A stretch of DNA of 64,000 nt from Alphaproteobacteria bacterium (lineage in GTDB: Bacteria > Pseudomonadota > Alphaproteobacteria > UBA8366): the NCBI GenBank assembly GCA_009377445.1, contig WHUA01000013.1, positions 62,001-126,000 on the forward strand. Reading direction: 5' to 3'. The translations under genes and the position numbers were made by a program. Shown in pieces: positions 1 to 8,502 of the stretch. Numbering within the stretch: the first letter of the stretch is position 1; every line of letters begins with the position of its first letter. The notes below the pieces were generated by a model. That model did not search any database. It was not told the DNA's origin and worked only from the letters and a program-made list of their open reading frames with translations.

Positions 1-1
1 G

Positions 2-1342
2 GAGATGCTGGATTTCATCGCCCCGGCGCCGGGCAGCGGCCTGGCGCAGGGGGAACGGCCGTCGGCGGTGCCGGGCAACGTTCGGGGAATGGCGGTGCTG
101 CACAGCCGCTATGGCCGTTTGCCTTGGTCCGAGCTTCTGGTCAAGGCGGAGAGCCTCGCCCGCGGCGGCGTCATACTGGCGCGGCCTGCGGCGCTGGATC
201 TGGCGCGGGCCGCCGCGCCGCTCTTCGCCGACGAGCAGGCGAGGGCGGTCTTCGCCACGCGCGCGGGCGCGCCGCTGGCCGAAGGCGCTACGGTGTATCA
301 GGTCGAGCTGGGCGCGACATTGGGGCAGATACGGATGCGCGGCGCCGGCGCCTTCTACACGGGCCCGTTGGCGGACCGACTCGTATCCGGCGTGGAGCGG
401 GCGGGCGGAACCCTCACCAAGCCCGATCTCCGGGCCTTCGTCCCGCAGTGGCGCGACGCGCCGGCGGTGGATTTCGACGGCGGCCGGCTATTCGTCGCCG
501 GACCGCCGGCACTCGCAGGCCTGGCGGCCGCCGAGATGTGGCAGATGCTGGTCACCGACGGCCGCTATGCCGCCGCGCCCGCCGAAGAGCGCATGCATCT
601 GCTTGCCGAAGTCACCCGCCGGGCGCTCAGCGACCGGGGAGAATGGCTGGCCGCCAACGGCCATGCCGGCGCCGAGGCGCAACGCCTCCTGTCGGCCGAG
701 CGCGCCCGCAGCCTCATGTCGAACTACGATCCCGAGCTGGTGACGCCGCCGGCGGCCTTTGCCGGGCGGTCGGCCGATACGCAGGAGAATCCTTCCGGGA
801 CGGGCTTCATCGTCGTGGACGGAACGGGCCTCGCCGTCGCCTGCACCGTGACCCTGTACAACCCGTTCGGCACCGGCCGCTTGGTGCCGGGGATCGGCGC
901 CTTTCTGGCGCAGGCGCCGGGCGTCGGATCGCGAAACCCGTATTCGCTCGGCCCGGTGATCGTGACGGACGGCGACAACAAGGTCTTCCGTTTCGCCGCC
1001 GCCGGCGCGGGAGGGCCCGCCGTGCCGCCAGCCATCGTCAACGTTGCGGCCCGAACGCTGCTGGACGGCGAGCCGCTGGCCGACGCCATGAAAGGCGGCA
1101 GGGTATACGCCAATCCGGCGAACACCAGCGTCATCGTGGAAGCGTCGGAATCGGAACCGCGCGTGGAGACGCTCACGCGCCGGGGCCATGACGTGCGCCG
1201 TCTCGATGCCCTCGGGCGCCTCAATGTCGTCTACTGCGAGTCCGGCCTGCCGGTGGATTCCCTGCGCAACGCCAAATGCAGTCCCGAGTCGGACAACCGG
1301 GACGACGGTCTCGGCGTTACGCTTCTGCTGAAGCTGGAATAG
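2..1342 (+). CDS. Gamma-glutamyltransferase family protein (5' end outside window)
   Basis: The reading frame is open to the left edge, so the gene starts before the window; the first visible Met is at base 5. The 445 visible residues match the gamma-glutamyltransferase / Ntn-hydrolase fold: part of the large-subunit region, then a small-subunit-like block around residues 262-300 (GFIVVD, VTLYNPFGTGR, PGIGAFLAQ). In active family members the nucleophile is the first Thr of a TTH(Y/F)S motif that opens the small subunit. Here the matching stretch reads S264-G265-T266-G267-F268, so the first Thr aligns with Gly and the His with Gly. The protein may be an atypical or inactive member, or Thr266 may serve. 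The C-terminus carries two Cys (about 409 and 422). The aminotransferase starts 4 bases downstream, suggesting co-transcription. The substrate cannot be inferred. Confidence 0.8.
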   Translation, partial: EMLDFIAPAPGSGLAQGERPSAVPGNVRGMAVLHSRYGRLPWSELLVKAESLARGGVILARPAALDLARAAAPLFADEQARAVFATRAGAPLAEGATVYQVELGATLGQIRMRGAGAFYTGPLADRLVSGVERAGGTLTKPDLRAFVPQWRDAPAVDFDGGRLFVAGPPALAGLAAAEMWQMLVTDGRYAAAPAEERMHLLAEVTRRALSDRGEWLAANGHAGAEAQRLLSAERARSLMSNYDPELVTPPAAFAGRSADTQENPSGTGFIVVDGTGLAVACTVTLYNPFGTGRLVPGIGAFLAQAPGVGSRNPYSLGPVIVTDGDNKVFRFAAAGAGGPAVPPAIVNVAARTLLDGEPLADAMKGGRVYANPANTSVIVEASESEPRVETLTRRGHDVRRLDALGRLNVVYCESGLPVDSLRNAKCSPESDNRDDGLGVTLLLKLE

Positions 1343-1346
1343 GGCG

Positions 1347-2501
1347 TTGGCGCCGAAGGTCTCTTCGCGGTCCGGGATACCTCCCTTCATGGTGATGGAC
1401 GTGCTGCGCGCGGCCAACGAACGCGCCGCGACCCGGAAGGCCGTCTATCATCTGGAGGTGGGGCAGCCCGGAACGGGGGCGCCGGAAGGCGTCCTCGATG
1501 CGGCGCGCCAGGCGCTGGACGGCGACAAGCTCGGCTACACGGAAGCGCTCGGCATTCCGGCGCTGCGCGAGGCCGTCGCGCGGCACTACAAGGATTACTA
1601 CGGCATCCCGCTCGATCCGGGCCGCGTGGTCGTGACGACCGGGTCGTCGGGCGGCTTCGTGCTCGCCTTTCTCGCCGCCTTCGATGCCGGCGACCGGGTG
1701 GCGCTGGCGTCCCCCGGCTATCCCTGCTACCGCAACATCCTCTCGGCGCTGGGCGTGGAGCCTGTCTGCCTGCAGGCCGAGGCGGCGGACCGCTTTCAGC
1801 CGACGCCGGCCTTGCTCGACCGCGCGCGCCGGGACGGCCCGCTCGACGGCCTGATTGTCGCGTCGCCATCCAATCCGACCGGGACGATGCTGCGCCGGGC
1901 CGAGCTGCAGGATCTGGCCGACTACTGCGACCTGCATGGAATCCGCATGATCTCGGACGAGATCTACCACGGCATCACTTATGACAGGCGGGCCGACACG
2001 GCGCTCGGCATCGCCCCGTCGGCGATCGTCATCAACAGCTTTTCCAAGTATTTCTCGATGACCGGGTGGCGCGTCGGGTGGATGGTCGTGCCGGAGGACC
2101 TGGCCCGCGCCATCGAATGCCTGAGCCAGAGCCTGTTCATCTCCGCGCCCACGCTGTCGCAACTGGCCGCGGTGGCGGCATTCGGCTGCCGCGACGAGAA
2201 CGACCGGCGCGTCGATAGCTATCGCGCGAGCCGCGACCTGCTGCTGCGCGCATTGCCGGAGGCCGGGTTCGACAAGCTGGCTCCCGCGGACGGCGCTTTC
2301 TACATCTACGCCGACGTCGGCCACCTGACCAACGACAGCGACACGTTTTGCCGCCAGATACTTGCGGATACGGGCGTGGCGCTCGCGCCGGGTCTCGATT
2401 TCGATCCCGAGCGCGGCCACCGCTTCGTCCGGTTCTCCTATGCCGAGACGCCTGCCACGGTGAAGCATGCCGCGGCGCTGCTGGCCGGCCGGCGGCGCTA
2501 G
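1347..2501 (+). CDS. Class I/II PLP-dependent aminotransferase
   Basis: A fold-type I aminotransferase of 384 residues, usual length for the AspC/AlaA-like group. The Schiff-base lysine is in NSFSKYFSMTGWRVGW at about residue 235; upstream are the cofactor-binding ASPSNPTGT loop and SDEIYHGITY segment, and the substrate-carboxylate Arg lies in the C-terminal FVRFSYA stretch. It would transfer an amino group from an amino acid to a 2-oxo acid in the cytoplasm; the specific substrate cannot be read from sequence. The longest frame starts at TTG 1347; an in-frame ATG at 1389 is an alternative that would lose the first 14 residues. It follows the GGT-like gene after 4 bases, so the two are probably one transcript. 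A strong palindromic element immediately follows the stop codon. Confidence 0.9.
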   Translation: MAPKVSSRSGIPPFMVMDVLRAANERAATRKAVYHLEVGQPGTGAPEGVLDAARQALDGDKLGYTEALGIPALREAVARHYKDYYGIPLDPGRVVVTTGSSGGFVLAFLAAFDAGDRVALASPGYPCYRNILSALGVEPVCLQAEAADRFQPTPALLDRARRDGPLDGLIVASPSNPTGTMLRRAELQDLADYCDLHGIRMISDEIYHGITYDRRADTALGIAPSAIVINSFSKYFSMTGWRVGWMVVPEDLARAIECLSQSLFISAPTLSQLAAVAAFGCRDENDRRVDSYRASRDLLLRALPEAGFDKLAPADGAFYIYADVGHLTNDSDTFCRQILADTGVALAPGLDFDPERGHRFVRFSYAETPATVKHAAALLAGRRR

Positions 2502-2602
2502 ATCAATCTGCAATCAGGTGGAATCACCTGATTGCAGATAAATTGATCTATCTTAAAAGGTTAGAGCAACTTATCTGCGTCCGATCGGACGCAGGCTGCT
2601 CT
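2501..2602. repeat. Double palindromic intergenic element between convergent genes
   Basis: Two dyads sit back to back between the convergent aminotransferase and cfa genes. The first has a perfect 13-bp stem (2508-2520 with 2525-2537, loop GAAT) flanked by outer arms gatcaat/attgatc (2501-2507, 2542-2548). The second is a perfect 20-base palindrome at 2575-2594 inside outer arms agagca/tgctct (2563-2568, 2597-2602). Composition is visibly more AT-rich than the flanks. It resembles the short dispersed palindromic elements common in alphaproteobacterial intergenic regions. It could also act as a bidirectional terminator, although there is no T-run. Confidence 0.7.
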
Positions 2603-2628
2603 AGGCCCGGAGAGCTTGCGCCGGGCCG

Positions 2629-3894
2629 TTAGGCCGGTTTCTCCACGCGGACCTGCGCTACTTGGAAGCCCGTCTTGTCAAACGCCGATTCCGACCCTGC
2701 CAGATAGAGGTTCCAGAGGCGCTTGAACCGGATGTCGTAGCGGCTGTGGTCGAGCGCCGGGTAGGCGGCATTGAAGCGCCGACGCCAGTGCCTGAGCGTG
2801 TTGGCGTAGTGGAAGCTCTCGTGGACGAAGGGCTCGGCCGACAGGCGGAGGCCGGCTTGCTTGGCGCTGGCGGCGATCTCGCCCAGCGTCGGGATGTAGC
2901 CGCCGGGGAAGACGTATTTGTCGACCCAGGGGCTGGTCGTTCCCTTGTGCGGCCGTATGATCGAATGCACCAGCGCCGAGCCGCCGGTTTTCAACATTGC
3001 CTTGATCGCGTTGAAATACGCGACGAACTGGTGCTTGCCGACATGCTCGAACATGCCCACGCTGACGATCCTGTCGTAGGCTTCCGGGCTGTGCGCGGCG
3101 TGAAGCCGGTAATCCTCGAGCAGATAGCTCAACCGGTTGCCGTGCTCGGTATCGACGCGCGCGCGCGCCAGCTTGAACTGTTCCTCGGCGAGCGTTATCC
3201 CGACGACGCGCTCCGCCTCCGTCTGGCGCGCTACCGTCCGCGTGAGCTCGCCCCAGCCGCATCCGATGTCGAGCACGGACATGCCGGCGGCGACGCCAAG
3301 GCGGCGCACGGTCGTACGCAGCTTGTTGATCTGGGCATCGCGAAGGGTCTGATCCGGGCGCTCGAAGAAGGCGCAGGAATAGTTCATGCCTTCATCGAGG
3401 AAAGCACCATAAAGGTCGTTGCCTTTGTCGTAGTGATAGGCCGCGTTGCTGCGGCTGTGGCGCGGGTCGTTCGCCTTGTGCGGATCGGCGAGGCATTCGA
3501 AGAGCGTGGAGAGCGCTTTCACCGCCCTCCGCTGCCGCAGGTCTTCGTCGTTGCGAAGCAGCACGCCGATGAAATGGGCGAGATCGCCTTCGAGCAGGTC
3601 CCACTCGCCGCCGACATAGCCTTCGCCGATGGCGAGGTCGGGCGAGGGGAAGAGCCGCCGGAAGAAGCGGGTCGAATTGACCTGCACCCTACATGGAACG
3701 CCCGTGCCGTCGCCGAGAACGACCGGCGGATCGTCCCGGAAAGCTATCTCGACACGGCCGCGCCGTATCGAAGGCCTCGCCGCCAGCATGGCGATTCGAA
3801 AGGTGAGCGAATCCAGCCACCGGTCCTGCGAGCCGGGCGGTGCGCCGGACGCATCGCGCAACTCGTCTTTCCGCCGGGCGGTACCCTTTGCCAT
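2629..3894 (-). CDS. cfa: Cyclopropane-fatty-acyl-phospholipid synthase
   Basis: This SAM-dependent enzyme adds a methylene bridge to unsaturated acyl chains of membrane phospholipids. Visible hallmarks are the N-terminal lipid-binding region, the active-site segment with NAAYHYDKGNDLY and MNYSCAFFE, the SAM-binding VLDIGCGWGE, and the C-terminal FPGGYIPTLGE, FVHESFHYANTLRHW and FDKTGFQVAQ blocks. Length (421 residues) fits the family. I chose ATG 3894 (MAKGT) because a strong Shine-Dalgarno, GGAAGGAGG, lies about 10 bases before it; the frame extends upstream to 3921 without such a site. It lies 152 bases downstream of rne on the same strand. Cyclopropanation usually serves acid, solvent or stationary-phase protection; regulation is not visible here. 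Confidence 0.94.
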   Translation of the reverse strand: MAKGTARRKDELRDASGAPPGSQDRWLDSLTFRIAMLAARPSIRRGRVEIAFRDDPPVVLGDGTGVPCRVQVNSTRFFRRLFPSPDLAIGEGYVGGEWDLLEGDLAHFIGVLLRNDEDLRQRRAVKALSTLFECLADPHKANDPRHSRSNAAYHYDKGNDLYGAFLDEGMNYSCAFFERPDQTLRDAQINKLRTTVRRLGVAAGMSVLDIGCGWGELTRTVARQTEAERVVGITLAEEQFKLARARVDTEHGNRLSYLLEDYRLHAAHSPEAYDRIVSVGMFEHVGKHQFVAYFNAIKAMLKTGGSALVHSIIRPHKGTTSPWVDKYVFPGGYIPTLGEIAASAKQAGLRLSAEPFVHESFHYANTLRHWRRRFNAAYPALDHSRYDIRFKRLWNLYLAGSESAFDKTGFQVAQVRVEKPA

Positions 3895-4021
3895 CGGTGC
3901 CCATCCTCCTTCCGCACGCAACCAGGGTGCGGAAGATGTCTTCGAAAAGGCAACACTCGACGCAGGTTACCGAACTCGTCGGAATCGGTCAAATCTGTCG
4001 TAACGGAGACCGCTCAATCTA

Positions 4022-4041
4022 GGCGGGAAACCCGGCCCGCC
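4022..4041 (-). terminator. GC hairpin just downstream of rne
   Basis: A 6-bp GGCGGG/CCCGCC stem with an 8-base loop lies 6 bases after the rne stop codon. There is no U-tract on the minus strand, so intrinsic termination would be weak; it may only protect the 3' end. Confidence 0.3.
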
Positions 4042-4046
4042 GGCCG

Positions 4047-6644
4047 TCACCAACTGCGATTCCACCAACCCGATTTCTTCCGCTGCTGCTGTTCCGCGGA
4101 GACGGCGGACGGCTCGGCCGCGGTGGTTTCGGGGGTGTAGGCGACCTCGGTTTTCGGCTCCTGACCTTCATCCGGGCGCTCCGGCCGTGACGGCGTTGCC
4201 CGCTTGTCGGGATCAACGCTCGTGGTATTCCGGGGTTCCTCGCTCGGCTCGACCGCGGGCTCGCGCTCCATCGCCGCCAGCGGCGCATCCTCGATCGTAT
4301 CGCCATCCTCGGAGGGCGCTTCCCGAGACCGGGTTTCCGCGGCGGACTCGGGCTCAGCCTCGGGCTCCTCCGCTTGCTGGGGCGTATCGGCTCGGGCCTC
4401 GGCCGTATCGGCTCCATTGCCGGTTGCCGCGGCGCGCCGCCCACGGCGCCGCCGCGGGCGCTTCCGCTCCGGCGGCGCCTCGGCGGCTTCTTCCGCGGGC
4501 TCCTCGGTTGCGGCGGCCGTTTCGTCGGCCATCGCATCCGGTTCGCCGTCTTCACCGGCGCTTGCCGCCTGCCATGACTCCTCTTCCGGTGCGTCGTCGT
4601 AGTCCTCTGCGGCCCCAGTTTCGGCCCCGGTTTCGTCCCCAGGCTCGGCCCCTGGTCCGGCATGTGCCGGGTGGGCTTCCGCCGTGCCGTCGGCATTGAG
4701 CTGTTCGTCCTGCCGGCCGCGGCGGCCGCGGCGTCTGCCGCCGCGCCGCCCGCGCTTGCGCCGCCTCGGCTGCCCGTCGCCCTCGAGGCCGGCCTCTTCG
4801 TGGCCAGTACCTTCGTGCGCAGGGCCTTCCTGGGCCGCGACGGCCTCATCCTCCGCCTGGTCGTCGGCCTGGTCGTCGGCGTGGGATTCTGCTTCCTCCT
4901 CGAACGCCGTTTCGCCCTGCGCGCTGCGGACATCGGCGCCTTCGTCCTGATGGCGGCGGCGTCGCGAGCGGCGCTTGCGCCGGCCCGACCGGTCCTCCGC
5001 GCTCTCCTCGGCGGCTTCGCGCTGGGGCGCATGCTCGCCCGGCTTCGTGCGAAGGATATCCAGCTTGTAGTCCGGCGCGACGAGCTCGCTGTCGGCCACG
5101 ATGAGAATCTTCATCTCGTACCGGGTTTCGAGCTCGTGCAGCTTGGCGCGCTTGTTGTTGAGCACGTAGAGCGCCGCCCTCGCCGGCATGGTCACGGAAA
5201 TTTCCTGGGCGCGCCGCTTGAGGGCCTCTTCCTCGATGGCGCGCAGCACGTGCAGGCCGGTCCATTCGACCGACTGCAGGAAGCCGCTGCCGCCGCAGTA
5301 ATGGCAGACCTCGCTGGATATCTCCATCAGGCTCGGGCGCATGCGCTGGCGGGACATCTCCAGCAGGCCGAAGTGGCTGATGCGGCCGACCTGGATGCGC
5401 GCCCGGTCGGAGCGGAGCGCGTCTTTCAGCCGCCGCTCCACCGTGTGGTTGTTGCGCATCTCCTCCATATCGATGAAGTCGATGACGATCAGACCGGCCA
5501 GATCGCGCAGGCGAAGCTGGCGGGCGACTTCCTCGGCCGCCTCGAGGTTGGTCTTCAGCGCCGTTTCCTCGATGTGACGCTCGCGCGTCGCCCGGCCGGA
5601 GTTGACGTCGATGGCGACCAGCGCCTCGGTCTGATGCATGACGATGTAGCCGCCGGAGCGCAGCTTCACCTCCGGACTGTGGATCGCGTCGATCTGGCCT
5701 TCCACCTGATGACGCTGGAATACCGGGACCCCGTCGTTCTTGTACGGCTGCACGCGCTTGGCGTGGCTCGGCATCAGGGTCCGCATGAAGTCCTTGGCGG
5801 TCCTGTAGCCCTCGTCGCCCTCGACCAGGACATCCTCGATGTCCTTGGTGTACATGTCGCGGATCGCCCGCTTGATCAGGTTCGCTTCCTCGTAGATGAG
5901 GGACGGGGCGCTGGATTGCAGCGTGTCGGTCCGGATCTGGTCCCACAGCCGTATCAGATACTCGAAATCGCGCTTGAGCTCGGCCTTTGTGCGCTCCGAT
6001 CCGGCGGTGCGGACGATGACCGCCATGCCGTCCGGAATGCCCAGGTCGTCGACGATGCTCTTCAGCCGCTTGCGGTCGCCCGCGTTGTTGATCTTGCGGC
6101 TGATGCCGCCGCCGCGGCCCGTGTTCGGCATGAGCACGCAATAGCGGCCGGGCAGGGAGAGATAAGTGGTGAGCGCGGCGCCCTTGTTGCCGCGTTCTTC
6201 CTTGACCACCTGCACCAGCAGCACCTGGCCGCGCTTGGTCACTTCCTGGATCTTGTAGTTCCGGCGAAGCCGGCGCCGCCGGCGCTCCGCATCCTCGATC
6301 TCGTCGCCGCCGACGGTCTCGACATGCTCGGGCTCGTCCGAATCCTCGTGTTCGTCGAGGGTGGCTTCGTCGGCCAAAAGCTGCTGGCGATCCGCCACCG
6401 GGATCTTGTAGTAGTCGGGGTGGATTTCGTTGAATGCCAGGAAGCCGTGGCGGTTGCCGCCGTATTCGACGAAAGCGGCCTGGAGCGACGGCTCCACCCG
6501 CGTGACCTTGGCTAGGTAGACATTGCCTTTGAGCTGCTTCTTGGATTCCGAGTCGTAGTCGAATTCCTCAAGTCGGTTCCCGTGTAGCACGACGACCCGC
6601 GTCTCTTCGGACTGCGAGGCATCGATCAACATGCGTCTTGTCAT
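4047..6644 (-). CDS. rne: Ribonuclease E (Rne/Rng family)
   Basis: An essential endoribonuclease for mRNA turnover and rRNA/tRNA processing and the scaffold of the RNA degradosome. Of 865 residues the first ~530 form the catalytic half: MTRRMLIDASQSEETRVVV start, S1 domain (GNVYLAKVTRVEPSLQAAFVEYG), the 5'-sensor/RNase H-like part, the DNase I-like part with IDVNSG and DFIDME acidic motifs, and the Zn-link CHYCGGSGF. The C-terminal ~330 residues are low complexity, alternating Arg-rich tracts (RRKRRSRRRR, RRKRGRRGGRRRGRRGR) with acidic Glu/Asp/Ala stretches, ending WWNRSW. Such tails bind RNA and partner proteins in alphaproteobacterial RNase E. The upstream leader contains several strong hairpins, a usual setting for autoregulation by RNase E cleavage. 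Confidence 0.96.
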   Translation of the reverse strand: MTRRMLIDASQSEETRVVVLHGNRLEEFDYDSESKKQLKGNVYLAKVTRVEPSLQAAFVEYGGNRHGFLAFNEIHPDYYKIPVADRQQLLADEATLDEHEDSDEPEHVETVGGDEIEDAERRRRRLRRNYKIQEVTKRGQVLLVQVVKEERGNKGAALTTYLSLPGRYCVLMPNTGRGGGISRKINNAGDRKRLKSIVDDLGIPDGMAVIVRTAGSERTKAELKRDFEYLIRLWDQIRTDTLQSSAPSLIYEEANLIKRAIRDMYTKDIEDVLVEGDEGYRTAKDFMRTLMPSHAKRVQPYKNDGVPVFQRHQVEGQIDAIHSPEVKLRSGGYIVMHQTEALVAIDVNSGRATRERHIEETALKTNLEAAEEVARQLRLRDLAGLIVIDFIDMEEMRNNHTVERRLKDALRSDRARIQVGRISHFGLLEMSRQRMRPSLMEISSEVCHYCGGSGFLQSVEWTGLHVLRAIEEEALKRRAQEISVTMPARAALYVLNNKRAKLHELETRYEMKILIVADSELVAPDYKLDILRTKPGEHAPQREAAEESAEDRSGRRKRRSRRRRHQDEGADVRSAQGETAFEEEAESHADDQADDQAEDEAVAAQEGPAHEGTGHEEAGLEGDGQPRRRKRGRRGGRRRGRRGRQDEQLNADGTAEAHPAHAGPGAEPGDETGAETGAAEDYDDAPEEESWQAASAGEDGEPDAMADETAAATEEPAEEAAEAPPERKRPRRRRGRRAAATGNGADTAEARADTPQQAEEPEAEPESAAETRSREAPSEDGDTIEDAPLAAMEREPAVEPSEEPRNTTSVDPDKRATPSRPERPDEGQEPKTEVAYTPETTAAEPSAVSAEQQQRKKSGWWNRSW

Positions 6645-7214
6645 CGATGATGGTCTCCGGCGCGCGGGCAGCTGCGATTGCGCGAATCAACCCCGTTGTT
6701 CCGGCGCCTGTACGAATGAATGCATGCAACGATGGCGCTTGCGCCGCCGTGCGGCTTGCGCTGGCGCAAGCCGTGGCGGCGTCCGTGGCGGACCGAAGCC
6801 CGGGGCGAATGCGCTTGGCGCCGCCCTCGGGTCCGATTGCTGGATTCGCGTCGCCCATCGTTACCTTACTTGGTTGACCGGAGCGGCAAAGGGCCGCTCC
6901 GGCGGTAGAAACTGGTTACGTCGCAGCAAGCTCTGCTATCCTTGCGGCGTTGATGCGCCGGCGCGGGGCAGGTTGCCTCCAAAGGATGCATGCGTGCTAT
7001 CGTACGCTGGTCCTAAAATAAGCATGAAGGGTTGGGACGACAATCTATTATTCGCCATCAACGCATTTTTAGAATAAGAAGCGTTAAATTCAATTGAAGC
7101 CAAATCTTAATAAAGTATATATTCCCGGGCCGTGGCATAGCCGCCACCTTCGATTTGAGTTTGGCAAGATGTCGGATCCGGTTGTTTGCTGGATTTCGAG
7201 AGGGCGAGAGTAGA
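6645..7214. promoter_or_regulatory. Divergent rne/amiC intergenic region with rne leader hairpins
   Basis: About 570 bases lie between the divergent starts. The rne-proximal part is GC-rich and contains three clean dyads: 6734-6745 (5-bp stem), 6753-6772 (9-bp perfect arms, 2-base centre) and 6878-6902 (10-bp perfect stem, 5-base loop that reads CCTTT on the rne strand). On the rne strand they would form a structured 5' leader; rne leaders in other bacteria are the site of autoregulation, so this role is inferred. The amiC-proximal part (about 7010-7130) is distinctly AT-rich and is the likely place of the amiC promoter, but I see no confident -35/-10 pair. No gene in this stretch is convincing. 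Confidence 0.45.
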
Positions 7215-8423
7215 GTGTACGCGCGGATCATCGCGATCATTGCCCTGTTGCTGACGACCATAGGTTCTGCCGGGGCTGCCGACGTCTCCGACGTCCGGAT
7301 CGGCGTGCACCCCGGCAAGACTCGCATGGTGATAGAGCTGAGCGAGAGGGTGCCCTACCGGTTCTTTACCCTGCAGGCCCCCTACCGCATCGTCATCGAC
7401 CTGCCGGAAGTCCAGTGGAAGATCCCCGAGACGCCGCGAAGCCCGTCGGGCGGCGTGATCACGAGCTACCGTTTCGGCCTGTTCCAGGCCGGCAACAGCC
7501 GCCTCGTCGTGGATATCGACAGGCCGGCGAAACTCGCGAACCACGTGATTCTGCCGGCCACGAAGGGGCATCCTTATCGCCTCGTTCTCGACCTCGAGCC
7601 GGTTACGGCCGCGGAGTTCGGCCAGTCGGAGCGGCAGTTCGCCTCCAAGGATTGGGTGGATCCGCCGGCGCGCAGCGCCATCGCGCCGCCGCCCAAGGCG
7701 CCGGCCGACCGCAAGGGCCTGGGCCCGCAGAAGCGGATCGTCGTGCTCGACCCCGGTCATGGCGGCCCCGATCCCGGCGCGATCGGCGTTTCCGGGCTGC
7801 GCGAGAAAGAGATCACGCTCCAGGTCGCGCAAAAGGTGAAGCATGCCCTGGAGGCGACGGGGCGATACAAGGTCCACCTGACCCGGAACGAGGACGTCTT
7901 CGTGCCGCTGCGCAAGCGCTATCAACTGGCGGAGGCGGCCGGCGCGGAGCTGTTCATCTCGCTGCACGCCGACAGCAACGGCGATTCGCGCCTGCGCGGT
8001 GCGTCGATCTATACGCTTTCCGAGAAATCGTCGGACCGCGAAGCGGCGGCGCTGGCGGCCAAGGAGAACCGGTCGGACGCCATCGCCGGCATCGATCTGT
8101 CCAACCAGTCCGATGCTGTGGCGTCGTTCCTGATCGAGCTGCGGCAGCGGCAGACGATGAACGAGTCGGCCCTGTTCAGCGAGACGCTGATCAAGGAAGT
8201 CGGCACCAGCACCAGGCTGCTGCGCAATACCCATCGCTTCGCCGGCTTTGCCGTCCTCAAGTCGCCCGACGTCCCGTCGGTCCTGATGGAATTGGGCTAC
8301 CTCTCGAACCGGCACGACGAGAAATTGCTCCGCAGTCCGCGCCACCACGAGACGCTGGCCCGGTCCATCCTGCGCGCCACGGAGGCATTCTTCGAGCGCA
8401 AGGAAAGGCTGAGCAGATCATAA
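7215..8423 (+). CDS. amiC: N-acetylmuramoyl-L-alanine amidase with AMIN domain (AmiC-like)
   Basis: A periplasmic Zn-amidase that cuts the lactyl-amide bond between MurNAc and the stem peptide, used in daughter-cell separation. From GTG 7215 the protein starts MYARIIAIIALLLTTIGSAGAA, a clear signal peptide; the frame opens at TTG 7155, but that start would bury the signal. An AMIN domain follows (VSDVRIGVHPGKTRMVIELS to about residue 130), then a Pro-rich linker and Amidase_3 from about residue 175 (IVVLDPGHGGPDPGAIG). Zinc ligands are visible as the His of DPGHGG, the Glu of LREKEI and the His of FISLHADS; VLMELGYLSN contains the catalytic Glu. It sits directly upstream of mrcA on the same strand, a cell-wall pair seen in many alphaproteobacteria. 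Confidence 0.93.
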   Translation: MYARIIAIIALLLTTIGSAGAADVSDVRIGVHPGKTRMVIELSERVPYRFFTLQAPYRIVIDLPEVQWKIPETPRSPSGGVITSYRFGLFQAGNSRLVVDIDRPAKLANHVILPATKGHPYRLVLDLEPVTAAEFGQSERQFASKDWVDPPARSAIAPPPKAPADRKGLGPQKRIVVLDPGHGGPDPGAIGVSGLREKEITLQVAQKVKHALEATGRYKVHLTRNEDVFVPLRKRYQLAEAAGAELFISLHADSNGDSRLRGASIYTLSEKSSDREAAALAAKENRSDAIAGIDLSNQSDAVASFLIELRQRQTMNESALFSETLIKEVGTSTRLLRNTHRFAGFAVLKSPDVPSVLMELGYLSNRHDEKLLRSPRHHETLARSILRATEAFFERKERLSRS

Positions 8424-8502
8424 CTTCGCCACATTTGGTGCTTACACCCTGCCGTTTGGGAGCGGGGTGCGGGTTTTCTGCCCGGAGCTGCTCGGCACGC
8501 CA

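Noticed and set aside
4662..6515. A 617-codon plus-strand open frame opposite rne
   Set aside because: Mirror of high-GC codon bias in rne; no homologous pattern and no ribosome-binding site.
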